Program-made: the position numbers and the translations under genes
Notes under the pieces: generated by a model
The model's database searches: none
The model's input: only the letters and a program-made list of their open reading frames with translations
Told to the model about the DNA's origin: nothing
In this document: piece by piece, positions 50,954 to 63,557 of the stretch
Position numbering within the stretch: the stretch's first letter is position 1
How the letters are laid out: each line of letters begins with the position of its first letter
DNA from: Cardinalis cardinalis
Taxonomy: Eukaryota > Chordata > Aves > Passeriformes > Cardinalidae
Length of the DNA: 64,000 nucleotides
Direction: 5' to 3'
Assembly: GCA_014549065.1 (NCBI GenBank)
Contig: JACDOX010000003.1
Location: 15,441,877 to 15,505,876 of the forward strand

Positions 50954-51439
50954 AAAACCAATTTTTCCATGTCAAAGAAAAAGCTTTTGAAGAAGTTTGG
51001 GTGTGTCCCAGTGCATGNCAGAATAGATTATTTTATAAACTGAAGTTTTTATAGCTCAAGAGAGCTGTTTCTGACCAGATCTAGTCTGAATCAGTATTTC
51101 CTCCAGCTGTTCACTCACTATGCTCCCTTCTCTCCATGCACAATTTAACTTACATTGGGCTAAGGCAGTCTCTCCCTTCATAGCTAATAACATGCCCCTT
51201 TTTTTCAGTTCATTGGTACCCATGGCTGGGGCTGTGCTCAGATTGGTTTTAGTTCTTTTATTTTTATATATACATCTGTACGGCTGTATATGTAAGTTTT
51301 GCACCATTTACTAAGCAGTGATGTAGCTCAGTAGGAGGAACATTAGTAAAATGGATTCACTGTTGTTTTGGGAGCAGGAACGTTGCCTCTGCATCTTCAG
51401 AAGGCATTTTAGAGTCCACAACTACATGAAAATAAAGCA

Positions 51440-51870
51440 ATTCTATGATCACAGAAGAAGGCAGTGAAAGGAGAGGGAGGGAACAAGATTGCCTACATAA
51501 AGACAGGAAAAAAAGAAAAGGCAAGAGAATATAGTTGTTTTGTAACAAGTGTAAATGCAAAGACCCATATCAGCTAAGGGTGAGGAGGAAGAGAGGGGTT
51601 GGTAGGAGGTTAAGAGAGCTGGGAGCAAGGGAGCAGATTTAAGGAGTCAGCAGGCAGGAAAATGAGACACTTCTGAACTGGAGGTGGAAGCAAAGAAGGG
51701 AAGAAAGTGAAGGGGAAGTGTTAAAGCTGCAGTTAAAGAAGGCGACAAAACTGTGAGTGAGGATGAAAAGCAGTTGTGCAAGGAGTTGGAGCAAGGATGA
51801 AATACTGCAAGAATTGGACAGGAAGGATTTTAGAGGAGAAGCAAGAGAAGGTGATGAAATGGGACTAAGA
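51440..51870 (+). repeat. Purine-rich, G-over-C skewed segment
   Basis: The plus strand is strongly enriched in A and G over about 430 bases, densest from about 51576 to 51870 (for example gtgaggaggaagagagggg and gaagcaagagaaggtgatg). No tandem unit is fixed. Such strand asymmetry may reflect an old degenerate GA repeat or transcription-coupled skew. No open frame of note is present. Confidence 0.6.
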
Positions 51871-54599
51871 ACAGTGCATTAAATGATTCCCCTTGCTCTT
51901 CTTTTCATAGGACTCAGAGAAGCACTGTGCCCACCCAGCTCTAGTGGTGCATTGGTTCTGGAATGGGTGAGACCAGATGGTTCCTCACCTAATGACANTG
52001 TTTATCTTTTCTTTGAGTCGGGTATAATTTAGTCTTTCTTTAACATATTTCTGTTCTGGAAACAGAAACACATGGTAACAGATTAAAGATGTCATGCCAG
52101 AAAAAGAGAGGCTCCTCTCTTCACCCTATCAAAATATTGCAACAAGCATCTGGGAAAATTCTGATTTATAGCTTGAGAATCCACAGTCTATTTGTGCTGC
52201 AGAGGATTTAAAATTGGCAGGGTTTTTGCATGTGCAGATTATTATGTACCCTGTGAAACCCTCATTGCTTCCACAATAAAGAAGACCAAGTAGAAAAGGC
52301 AGAGGAAAGGGTTATGGATAATAATGAATTTAGGATGGGCTTCAGGGAAGTGGTGAGGAGCTACAGTAAGATCTCAATGTCAGGAGTGAACGGCAAAAGG
52401 AAAGGATGAAGATGGANGACATAGAATGATATTTCAGAAACATAATGGATGCTGGTAAATAAAAGGGCACAACACACAGATTTGAAGCTATGTGTAGTTG
52501 TTTTAGGGGTGGGAAATGAAAGCACCACAAGATGGTAATAAGCAATTACTGGGAATTTAATTCCATTCTGTGTTTCTTCTACATTTTAAAATGATAAAAC
52601 ACACAAGGCAAATCAGTGGAGGGGAAAGTCAATTACAGTAGCAAATCAATTAGGGTGAAGAGTCAAACCAATCAAAACTGCAAGGTAACTAATGAAGGAC
52701 AATTAGCAACAATAAATGGATTCAGCATTGCTCAGATTCAAAAAGGAAGGGGAGACATAAGTGACATCAGGCTTAAAAGAGTACAAAGGATGCTCAATCC
52801 AGAGGTGAAGCACACTGTGAGCCTGACTCTTCATATTCAGTAGCTTTTAAGTGCCAAATTCAGAATGTACCAGGATGAAGAAAAATTACTTTATAAGCTT
52901 CTATATTTTTCTAGTGATAATTTGCTGTTATTGTCATAGGGAGAGTCTAGTGCCCTGTGTAATTTGTCTCTTACCAATTTGATGGCTAATTCAAAATCCA
53001 CTCAGTATTCCCTGTTGGCACCTGTAGGCTTTATTTATACCCCAATCTCTTGGAAACAGCTGTATTAAACTGTTTAAGTCTAGGTCTTCTCAATGGAAGA
53101 AGTTCCTTTACTTCTGAAGGTGGAGAACATGTGAGATACAGAGCACATTAGCAAGGCTGCCCTGTGCCTAAAAATATGCATTGCAAACACCCTCCAGGAA
53201 GGAAAGTGTTTGTGTGCCATTGTCAGTCTTAAGTCATCTAATTTTTGATTGACTAATCCCTGAATATAAGGAAAGAATGGCTTAGTTTAAAGCTGCCTGT
53301 GTTGACTCCTATTTAAACATTTTTATGTTACAGGTCCTCCTTAATTTCTATGAAGGACCAATGATCTTTTTGTAGCAGCCAAAAAAACCCAATAATATTT
53401 TGGCCAAAAAACCCTATAATGTTTGTTGTGAAAAAGCAGAGATTAGTAATCCAAACTCTGCTACTGTTGGTGTTGACATCTTTTATAGATTTCTCTTCAA
53501 TCTTGGGTAACACTTGACAATTTTCCTTATACCGAAGCACACTTCATTCTAAATTTTCCCCACAGAGAACAGCACTGCTTGATATATTCAGAATTAGATT
53601 GGCTAGATGAGCTTAATTCAAGAAAGTACTGAATTTGTCTGTGGTTCATCTATAATGCACTAAAAGGAAAATTCCCCAGCTAGACAAGTAAATTATTAAC
53701 TCATAAGTCTATGTGTTGTAATCTGTGTATAGTAATAACTTATCTTTAAGTAGGATGGAAAATGTATGTGGAGAATGTGAACAGAGTCAGAAATAAAATG
53801 ATTATTTTCAAACTAAGTGGCGAGGTGTGAACCTGGGCTTAGCTTGAGAGGTCAGACTTTTGCCTACCCGAAGGTCACTGTGCCAGTCACAAAGTCACTC
53901 AGACTGTTACAAGTGGCCCAGCAGCTGCTAGGGAACAAATTTTGAGGTTATTGGTCAGGATAAGATAAATCCAGGTGCATTTCTCCCTGAAGATCCAGTC
54001 AAGAACAAAGACAAGNTGATAAATGATGTAAAATAAACCTTTTCTCATGTCTAATTTAGTTTCCAGAGATACCAACAACAACATTGTGAATTCTGACATA
54101 AATTNGTTTCATTAATTGATCTGTCCATATGACTGGTGTAGAAATACTCAGCAGCTTTTTAAAAGGAGCCGGTTATTCTTACCCTTAATCCAATTTACTT
54201 CTCAGAAGCTCTAAACTTTTTTGGCTGAAGAATACCTATTTTATCCCTAAGCCCCAGAACAAATCAGGTAAAGCTTTAAGCAGTAATTATACTCTATATT
54301 TACGTTATAAATCTGTATATAATACACTGCAAGCATGTCCAACTAGCTAGTGGGCTGTAATAATCTTGATAGCTCTGGTCTTTGCAGTTCTTTGCCACGC
54401 TTATTGTTTTGGCCTCTCAGAAATGCTTTGCTCATATGAAGTGGATGCTATTTATTTGGAGTGTTTTCCCTGTCTAGAACAGCCAACAAGCCCCTTTTAN
54501 AGTGCAGAAGTCATGGTGTGTTGCTGCTGAGGTTCTTTTCCCTCATGGCCCTGCTGAACAGAGTCTGCTGTGGTGGATCAAGACTCTCCTTGATTTTCC

Positions 54600-54745
54600 T
54601 GTCAGCTTAGCTAATTAAAATAACAAATCTTCACAGCTGTCTGCTTTGGATTCATCCTTATCGCCATAAACTAATTAAAATAATGCAACCGGTTGCAACT
54701 CATTAAATATCAACTATGCTTTTCATGTCATTATAAACCTTCAAA
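54600..54745. promoter_or_regulatory. Candidate element: Grainyhead-type palindrome with duplicated homeodomain sites
   Basis: The 13-mer ctaattaaaataa occurs twice, at 54611-54623 and 54671-54683, exactly 60 bases apart. Immediately after the second copy is the perfect 14-bp palindrome TGCAACCGGTTGCA (54684-54697), whose centre AACCGGTT is the consensus site of Grainyhead-like (GRHL) factors. TAATTA is the core homeodomain site. The tight packing suggests an enhancer. Binding is inferred from motif knowledge. Confidence 0.35.
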
Positions 54746-55389
54746 AATCCACAAAATGAAACAAAAAACTTGGTTCCTCTGCTCCTTCTTCCTTACCTAA
54801 TTGTAACTATTTTCTTAAGATGCCTACGTATTAATTTACATTTTCATCTGTGCCTTTTTTTTTCTTTGATGTGTTCTTGGAATTGTATTTTTGTAGCCTC
54901 CCACTCCATATTTTTTCCTGTCACTCTTTAAGTTTTCTCAAGAGGGAGCTCAATATACTTGGGGTTTCTATTCAGCCTAGCTGGGTACTCTACAGAATAA
55001 ATGCTTGTTCAGAACTTTCAAGTCAGCTTAGTGGAGTAGGGAAATTGCAATAGGACATATAATTTAAGAAAGCATTTAAGTGCTGGCTTAATTTGGTTTC
55101 CCACTGGTACCTTTATTCATGTGTTTTAATATGATACTGATTTCAATACTGTGGTTTGCATGTAAAATTACTTCTGAAATGAAAGTGATGCAGTTTTCTT
55201 ACTGTAGAGGGAGAAGATATCTCCAAAATGGAAATAATAAACTTATTTTCATTGGATTTTTTTNAAATCCAAACTAATATAGGTGTCTCCTGAAAGCCAT
55301 GGGGATTCTAATGTAACTGATTAGACAGGCATATCTGTGCTTTAATGCTCTGTTTATAAAACAGTAGGATTTCACTACTACTCTCCATT

Positions 55390-55404
55390 AAAAAAAAAAA
55401 AAAA
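55390..55404 (+). repeat. Homopolymer A15 followed by G6
   Basis: Fifteen As, then ttga and six Gs. No recognised retroposed sequence precedes it. Confidence 0.95.
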
Positions 55405-58400
55405 TTGAGGGGGGATTTTTCCTGTAACTGTANCATTCTTCTCAGAGAATCATGTTTCTACACACTTTTGAAGCAAGTTTAATCATTTATTTGCTGTAAG
55501 ACCTTCACTTTTAATTAGGTCTTTCCTGTCTTTTTTTTCTTCCCATTTCCCCAAGAGAAATTTTCCTTACACTGTTCTGGGCTGAACTTTACTTTTGTTT
55601 TGGCAGATGTGCTTTTAAAGGGCTTCCTTACCTCTTCAATGGCTGACAGACATTTTTCCAGTNCAAACAATTTAATACCTTTCTGTTTTCATGGTCCTAC
55701 TTTTTCCTATTCACTGTTTCCTAATTTGAAACACTGTCTGGTCAAAAATGGACACCAAACCTAAACNAAAATCTAATTCTGGTTTGTTCCTCCCTCGTGT
55801 CTCTCTTTGGATCTGAATTTTTTTTAAAANCCCAAGGAAGATTTCTCCCAACTCTGCACAGTAAAAGCAATAAGAAGAGATAATTTTAGTTACCTCTGCA
55901 GCATCCCTTGCTGTATCTGCCAGCAGGTAACCATTGTAGTACAGGGTTATTCCATAATGTTTCAAAACATCTCCCTCAANGAAGGCACCATTACCTGTAC
56001 CCCAGTTGTCCCTCTCTGAACTGAGCCCTGTGGCTTGTGGTTGCAGCTCCTGCTCTGTTGCACTTGCAAGTGGCCCCTTGTGCAGCTGCCACCTGTGCAG
56101 CAGCACAAACACCNGCATGTGTCCTCCCTTAAGGCAGTTTTCCAGGGGGGGTGGCATGGAGGTTCCTCTTTGCAGCTATAATTAACTGCATATTCTTTGT
56201 TACCTAACATCTGGCTGTTTTGACACCCTTTGTGTATGTAAAGAATTAGAATCCAACTCTTTTAGCCAATCCTCCTCAAAATACTGGACAAAATTAGGTA
56301 TTCTGCCTTTTCCCATTCTAGTATTAAATGTGANATGGAAGAGCTGGAGTGAGTCATAAAGGATAAAGAATGTCTTTCTAAAGGAGCAGCTCCCAAACTT
56401 TCTTGCTTTGTCTGTCTCCTTGAAACTTGTCTCTCATTTCCTTTCATTTTTATGCCTTTATCAGACTTGTGCTTCCATGCTCTCTACTAAAATAAGTGCT
56501 GGAGAAAGCCTAAACTGTTCAATTTATAACATCCTTATTAAACATTGCAGGTACAAGACAATATATCAAAGGGAATCTCAATGAAGCAAGCATTATTATT
56601 AATGCTTTCCAAGTTGCTTTAAATTATAAGAAACAATCAAAATGCTATAAATGACTTGTTCTCTTGCACTATGCTGCTGAGCTGCAACAATGATTTGCCT
56701 TTTCAAGTTATTTAATTTGTGTTGAGCTTCCTGCCCATTCTTCAGTGTGGTATTGGTGAGCAGACACCAAAGTTCACCTTGCTCACTCTTGACAAAATTC
56801 AAATGAAGAGAAAAGCTATGATTTAAAGTAGCACCTGGGGAAATCAAAGGCTGGCACTGGCAGGAAGCGTGCGCTTGCTCCACAGTTGCTTTTTGTCATT
56901 TGAGATATTGGTAAGCTTCAGTTAAAAGTCTGGTTTACTTATTTTCAGTGGTGAGTAAGGCAGAGAAAGCCACTCTTGCAGAGAAATGTGGAGCGTAAGG
57001 GTTCAGTCAGANACCAGACTAAATTCATTCCTTCATCACAGGAAGTTGCTAAGCTACGCTTTGTTGGATTTGAACTTGAGTTCATCATCACCCGACAGTT
57101 CTATCAAAAGCTTTTTCCCTCTCTTGTGAAGCCAGGTGGCAAAATGTCTTTGTGAAAATTGGACCCCTGGTCCAACTCTGATTTTTCACTGTCAGTATAG
57201 TATCAATTAAATTCAGTGCCCAAATATTCAAATGTACATATCTCATACATCACAATCAGTAGCTATGTAGGGATGAACTTAAATTTCTTTTAAGGAGGGA
57301 TGTAGTATTTGGCATTTTTTCCNTGTTTCCTTTGTGCTTTATAAATGGCGCTGACTTTAACATTTGTCACAAATATTAAAAAGGGTAGCATTCAGTTTGG
57401 TTTTCTTATGCATTCTCAGTTCATTGAGATGTGCAAGCAAGTTAGTTGACTGGTCTCCCTGGCCACAAGTCATTCCCAAAGCAATCTGCACCTTCAGATC
57501 CAAAATCACCATGAAAAGCTTTACCTTAGAAAAAGATAAAGCAGACCTGCNAAGGGACAAGTCAACACCTTTCCACATGGGAGCTTGGAGAAGATTGTGA
57601 TCACTTCCCACTTCACTGAGCAGAACTGGAAACAAAAGTGAGCATGTCTCTTGTGCTCTAATTACATTTTCCACCTTTTCACTCTGATCTGGGATGACTT
57701 TCAGCTTGATGGGGAATTTGGGGCTGCTGGCAGATTCTGAAGGATGCTACAGAGAGGAAGTGAATTTAGCACTGGCACTGCCCTTTGAGTTCCCTGTGTT
57801 CCCTGAGCACTGCTCATGNTCCTCACAGGAGAACCCATCCTCCTTCTCCATTTACCAGCTACTCCAGGAACCAAATGAAGTTTGCTTTCCCCCCATCATT
57901 ATACATCTTGACATGCCTTTGAAAATCAGAAAGTGCACAAGTGGCAGAGGATCAGTGATGTCAGTATTTGTTCATCATTATTATGGGGTGCTCCTGTGTT
58001 TCACATATCCCATGTGGCTCCATTTGAGAAGCTGCATGTTGATAATTCCACCATGAATGGATTAAGTAACAACATAACATATCNTGTAAGGAGCACCAAA
58101 TGTGTCTTAGGAACTCAGAAAAACATGCAGTTTTTCAAATTTGTGGGTTTTGGCAATTACCGCTAATATCAAGCTTGCATTGTGCTTTTTNTTCAGAGAT
58201 TTTTGGTAATGTGAACAAGAGTTTAGTTTTTCTTTTTGTTCCAGTTTGCTCATTACAGACATTTCCCTCAATTTGTTTTTTATTTTTTTTAAAGACCTTT
58301 ACTCTGTATTAAGGTGTTCCTGAAGCAGGAAATGTTTCTTTAGATAACAGCCCAAGACAAATGATGCCCCAAAGCACAAAGACAATTTATTTTCTTCACC

Positions 58401-58810
58401 ACTGGAAGTAAATCCAGATGACAGACAGTTGGGAACATGCATTCTTACACTCTTCTTCTGTCTCTTACTTGTACCAAGAAGCTACAGACAAACCAGATCT
58501 CTTCAGCCTTCTCATGAAGGCTGTAATTCGTGCAGTCACCTTTTTCATCAACAACCCTTTGTGTTTTCTTTGTGTTTTTCCATTGAAAGTACTGCCANCA
58601 GCTGAAAATTACAATATAAATATTTAATCCAGCTTTAATCCAGACCAAATATAAATTAATTCAATAATTTTTATACAAAACTTGAAGATGAAAAATATAT
58701 TTTAAATTAAGTGTGTAAATTCTCTAACTCTAGACTTATCATCACTTTTGGATNAAAGTTGCTTTAAAAACAACTATATTTTTGCTTGATCTAGTAGTTT
58801 AGTATCTGCA

Positions 58811-58874
58811 TCACTCTTAGATATTTATGTTTTATTTTATTTTTATCACTCTTTATTATTTATGTTTTATTTTA
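58811..58874 (+). repeat. 35-bp imperfect tandem duplication
   Basis: tcactctt occurs at 58811 and 58846, and the 17-mer atttatgttttatttta at 58823-58839 and 58858-58874, giving a 35-bp repeat period. AT-rich, two copies. Confidence 0.85.
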
Positions 58875-61800
58875 CTGCAAACACCTCTGCTGTAATTTAC
58901 CCTCTAAAAGATTTGTGCTGGGGGAAAATGTATAGGGATAAGAAAATATTAATGTCAGTGAGCAGCTTCTTTATAATTTTTATGTTTAATGCTGTAAGAA
59001 CTTGCTAGTTTATGTAAGTATGTATTTGTAAACTGTGATAAATGGCCACTTTTAGACATAGACAATTATGTCATTGAAATATTTTAATTCTCTGCCCAAT
59101 TCAGTGACTAGATTTCTTTGGGAAGCTGGNGACATTCAGGCACTCTGAGTTCAAAGGTTCTGTATCTCACAGTCCCAGAGCTCCTCCTGGGACCATGGCT
59201 CGTGTGTCCCAGCTGTTATAACAACTGCTGGGATTGGCAGGGCTTCAGATCAACATGTGATTTCTCAAACATCCCAGTGTTGCTTAGGACTTGATAGGAG
59301 CAGGACTAACCCCAGCAGTGCCGTTGGTCACCCTGGATTTCAGTATGGAGGTACTTAAAATGCTTTATAACTTATTTCAGTAGAGAGATTGACAGAATGT
59401 TGTATTTTTTAATAAACAGATATATAGCTTACAACAGGCTAGGAGTTTATCTCTAAGCCTCACTGACCTACTCCAAAATTACTGCTTCTGGGAACTACAT
59501 CAGTGGCTTTGCACTCCCATGGCCTATAGGCATATGCTAGGAAAAGTTTGGGGGATTTTTTCATCAAATTTTATTTTTTCATAGTTTTTCTTCAGTCTTC
59601 TTCACAAACAAGCACTGTGTGAGCAGAAGGTAAGGGATATATCCTTTGTCAGGCTGTTTCCNCTGTCAGACTGTGCTGCAGCAGAAGAAGGAAAGGGGAT
59701 GAGATGGGTTTGAGGAAGGGGTTTTAGCAAGTCAGTGTCAGTAGGAGCCCAGGGTGCCTAAGGGAGAAGCAAATCCCTCAGTTCCATGNTGTGNATGTGA
59801 AGACAGCCACAGCTGAGGGGCAGTCCCACAGGAACAGAGGCAGTTCCTCTCCCTGGAGCTGTGTGAACATGCTGTTGACACAAGGGAGNTGACAGAAAGG
59901 GGACAGGGAGGGATGTGTTATGTCACATCCTGGGGTTCCTGGGAAGAAGAGGCTCCAGCGCCGCCTTCTCCCATTCCCTTGGAAGCTCCTTCTGACAGAT
60001 GCCAGGCCCAGAGTCTTCTCTGTATGTCCCCAAAGGGNGAATCAATAGGCTGCTGAGACATAATTACTTACCTACTGTTCCTAAATTGTTAACAAATAAA
60101 GCAATTGTTCATTTCCACCTGATGTAAGAAAAAAAAGAACAGAAACCTTGTTGGCTGATGCTAGTANCTCCTATTATCATGCACAATTATAATCCACAAT
60201 TGTAGAAACTTTTGATCCAAACCACTTTTTTCTCAGCTCCAAAGCCTGAGTATACAATGCTTTGTACCCAACCATGGAATATAGCTGCTTGCTAAGGTTG
60301 TTTCTATTTTTCTGCTTCATTTATATAAATATGTGTTTACCTGTCATTGCAAATATATTCTTGGTTTTCTTTCATAACTCCAGTGATATATTTGATGTAT
60401 AGGAGCATTTTCAGTATGAAGAACTTANAGACATCTCTAATCCTACTCTGCTAAAGCACAGAATTTCACAGGAAGCTGCCAGTGGACATGAAGTGATTTG
60501 AGCCAGTCAGATTCTACCCTGGCACCATATTTTTCTTTAATTGTGGGGTTATCACAAAACTAAGTAGCAGCATAGAAGCATTAAGTCCTTGCATTCACAT
60601 ACAAGGGAGGAAAAAGGTAAAAACTTGGCAACTGCGCCACAGAAACTTGATGTTGCCAGAGCCTTGAGGTGAAATGATCCCACNTCCTTTTTCTGGCAGG
60701 GAGAAAACTAAAACATCAGATGCCTCCAATTAATAAAATGAAGTCTCAGTAGACCAAAAAAAAACCCTTGAACAATTATATTTAAAGAGAATGTTTATCT
60801 AGAGACAAATCAGATGCTTTGCTCTGCAGATGAAATAAATTTTAACAAGGAACATGTTNTTTCCTCGTTGTGTCATGGCTGGTCATGGCCTTGCCTCTAG
60901 CCCTGTTTTCTGGCCAAACAATTTTCTAAGACTTTGAATCACTCTGGGTACCTTTTACCATGGGCAGAAGTACACAATGTAGTAGCTAAAACCACTGAAC
61001 AAACAGATAATATAAACTGATCTATCTAACAGGGCTTTAATTTGCTTACCACCTTTGATGTCTTTATTATCATGCAGTTGTCAGGCTAAAAATTATCAAA
61101 ATCTGTGTCTCTCTTCAAGGAACTGGTTTTCAGGATCAATGAATTACCATCCTTCAACAGTTTTGTTTTTTTGGTTTTTTTCTATAGGACTTCATAATTG
61201 TTCACATCAGTGTTTTTCTGTCTTGAACTGGAATTCATCCTGGTCTCAACAATCTAATCTCTGCCTGAAGTTTTACCTCTTCCTGGCTGACCTTTNAATG
61301 GCTTTTGTCTGCATACTTTACAACAGCTGGTTCCTGGGAAGTTTGAGCCCAGGTTATGCAAGTTGTGTGTTGCTTCAGACGTAGCTGAGCCCCTGCAGGG
61401 AAGGTTACAGCTGCCTGCATGCTAGGAAAGTGTCTCCCTCTTGCTTCTCAGGAATGTTTTGGCATGTTTTTTGCCTTCCTCACTGCAATCCCATTTTTCG
61501 AGTCACTTGGCTCATCCCTGCCTGTGTTTTCCCGCTGTGTTCATGTGTTGCTCTCGGGATAGACAGTCTCTCCTCCCTCTGGAAGACACTGCCTGACCCT
61601 GAGCATCTGAGGTGAGCAGGCAGCTTCCTCCCTATTGCCTGACTGCACCTTTTTGTACCTGAAGGCAGAACATGCAACATGTGCCACAAACTCCAAACAA
61701 GGGAATCGAATAGTTCTGCAGCCAGTCAGAGGCAATAAGATTTTTGAGTGAGCTGTCTGCCTGTGGATCCCCCAGTTAGATGCATGCTTTGGTTCCTTGA

Positions 61801-63453
61801 TGCTGTGCTGCCAGGCTCCCCAGTAGCCATCCAGTGGGAGGCTGTGTTACACTTACACAGAAAACTACTTCAGCATCAGGGGGTTTCTCCTGGCTGTGGA
61901 GATCTTTGAGCAAACCAGTAGGGAGCAGAGACCCTGTTGGCAATTCTGATTCACAGGCTGCACGGCAGCAGGAAGAGNAACGCTGGAATCTCTGCTGGCA
62001 AAAATAAGATGTCGTAACTTTAAAAAGGATATCTCAGTAACCCTGCACAGAAGAGAATATATTTGACTTGCTAGTGTCAATANCAGGTATATTGGAAAAC
62101 AAGATTTTGTGTCTCAGTGAAAAATCACAGGTAGGGACNCTGGCAAAGAAAACATTAAGCCTTCACTGGCAAAAATGCTAAATGTTGTCTGTTGTTAGCT
62201 NTAATAAGATACAGACAAAGGTGTGGGAGCCAAGCAGGGGATTGTTAACAGGCAGGTTTGGGGCTGACCCAGAAGCCCCTGCTGGGAATGCGTTCCATAG
62301 ATAGCCAAGCACCTGATGATTTTCCAAAGGNCTGTTCNAGGAATAGGGCCAAGGTTGTCAAANCTNAGCAAAGGAATTTCTGGGCTTGAAGGTTTAGCTT
62401 TGGCAAAATACATGAAGGGGCAANAGATACCACAGCTACCTGGCCTTTAAGGGTACGCTGTTTATAGGAGTTTAAAAAAGAGAAATAATAAAAAACCCCA
62501 TGTTAATCTAGAGGCTCATCTTTTAGATAGTTTTACAATAACTGATCTCAAGGAAGGAGGCTTCTGCAAGCTTACTCCTTGTCTTTTTCAGCAGAAAGCA
62601 ACAAGAANAGACTACTGTTGTTGCTTATTCTTATTGCCTATAGAACTAATGTTCTACATCTAGTCAGGGAAATATTTGTGATGTTGTTAATAACTAAGCT
62701 AGTTCTTTTAATTCTACCTTCTTTTGTTTTTCTGGGCTGGGAAGACAACTTTCCACTGCCTTTGCTTTCTAAAAATGCATCTCCTGTGGCACTGTTTGAT
62801 GGCTTTNATTCATGTGTGTTGAAATGTTTTGGAGAGAAGTCTAAGTGTTCAAAAATGTGCTTTCCCCACCTCCAGTTGTTTGGGTTTTTTTATTTGACTT
62901 TTGATAACAGAGGTGGCTGAATGCTTTCATATAAAAATGCTGTTTTGTTGAGCCCCAAATATTTCATTCATAACNTCCATGGTGAAAGCACTTGCCAAGC
63001 CTGCAGCAGGGTGCCAGGTGAGGGTTGCCTGGGTTTCTGAAGGTTTGTCTTAAGGGGTATGGATGCAGAGTTACCAGGGCTTTAGACTTTGGTCAGTCTT
63101 CTGCTGCTGGAGCCTGAGAGCCATCATTTCCTGTTGCTCCTCAGCAAAATTGTCATCTTCACTCTGGTCATGAAAGCTGACAGGAACATCAATATCACTA
63201 AGTGGTTACAGGGCCTGGGGAATTTAGCACATGTTAGTTTTTGGCCNGAATTGGACTGTAACCTAGAAGAGTGAAACAAAATCAGCCATGAATGGAAATC
63301 CTGCTTTCCGGCCAGTTCTTTTGTAGCCTTCACCTGGTGCTAATGAGGAAAAGAAAATCAGAGTCTCTTGTGGTTGGAGGCATTTCTACCCTCTTCAGTC
63401 TGATATTCTGAAATGCTAGTTTGAGTTTTATCACCATTAATGCATTTAAGATT

Positions 63454-63480
63454 TAATGCAAATACTTACTATTTGCATTA
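63454..63480. repeat. Inverted repeat with two facing octamer sites
   Basis: Arms taatgcaaata (63454-63464) and tatttgcatta (63470-63480) are exact reverse complements around a 5-nt loop. Each arm carries a full octamer: atgcaaat at 63456-63463 and atttgcat at 63471-63478, the consensus for POU-domain (Oct) factors. This may be a paired POU site or an AT-rich palindrome by chance. A-rich low-complexity sequence follows at 63502. Confidence 0.85.
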
Positions 63481-63501
63481 CTATGTGACTGATATCCCCC
63501 C

Positions 63502-63557
63502 CAAAAGAAAAGAAAAAACAACAAAAAAAAAGCATACACAAAAAAAATCACAGAAAA
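63502..63557 (+). repeat. A-rich low-complexity stretch
   Basis: After seven Cs, about 55 bases are mostly A with scattered g, c and t. It could be a decayed poly(A) tail, but no retroposed body was recognised before it. Confidence 0.75.

Larger units (their letters stand above)
48871..54599. other. Non-coding stretch, no gene seen
   Basis: Apart from the microsatellite at 49159, the inverted repeat at 50908 and the purine-rich segment at 51440, no structure is recognised. Open frames stay under about 85 codons. Confidence 0.6.

Noticed and set aside
51440..51460. attctatgatcacag resembling a CR1 tail
   Set aside because: No ccttccaac-type sequence precedes it, so a short chance match is more likely.
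55711..56157. 148-codon minus-strand open frame
   Set aside because: It includes several unresolved codons and an overlapping frame; nothing resembles a known protein.
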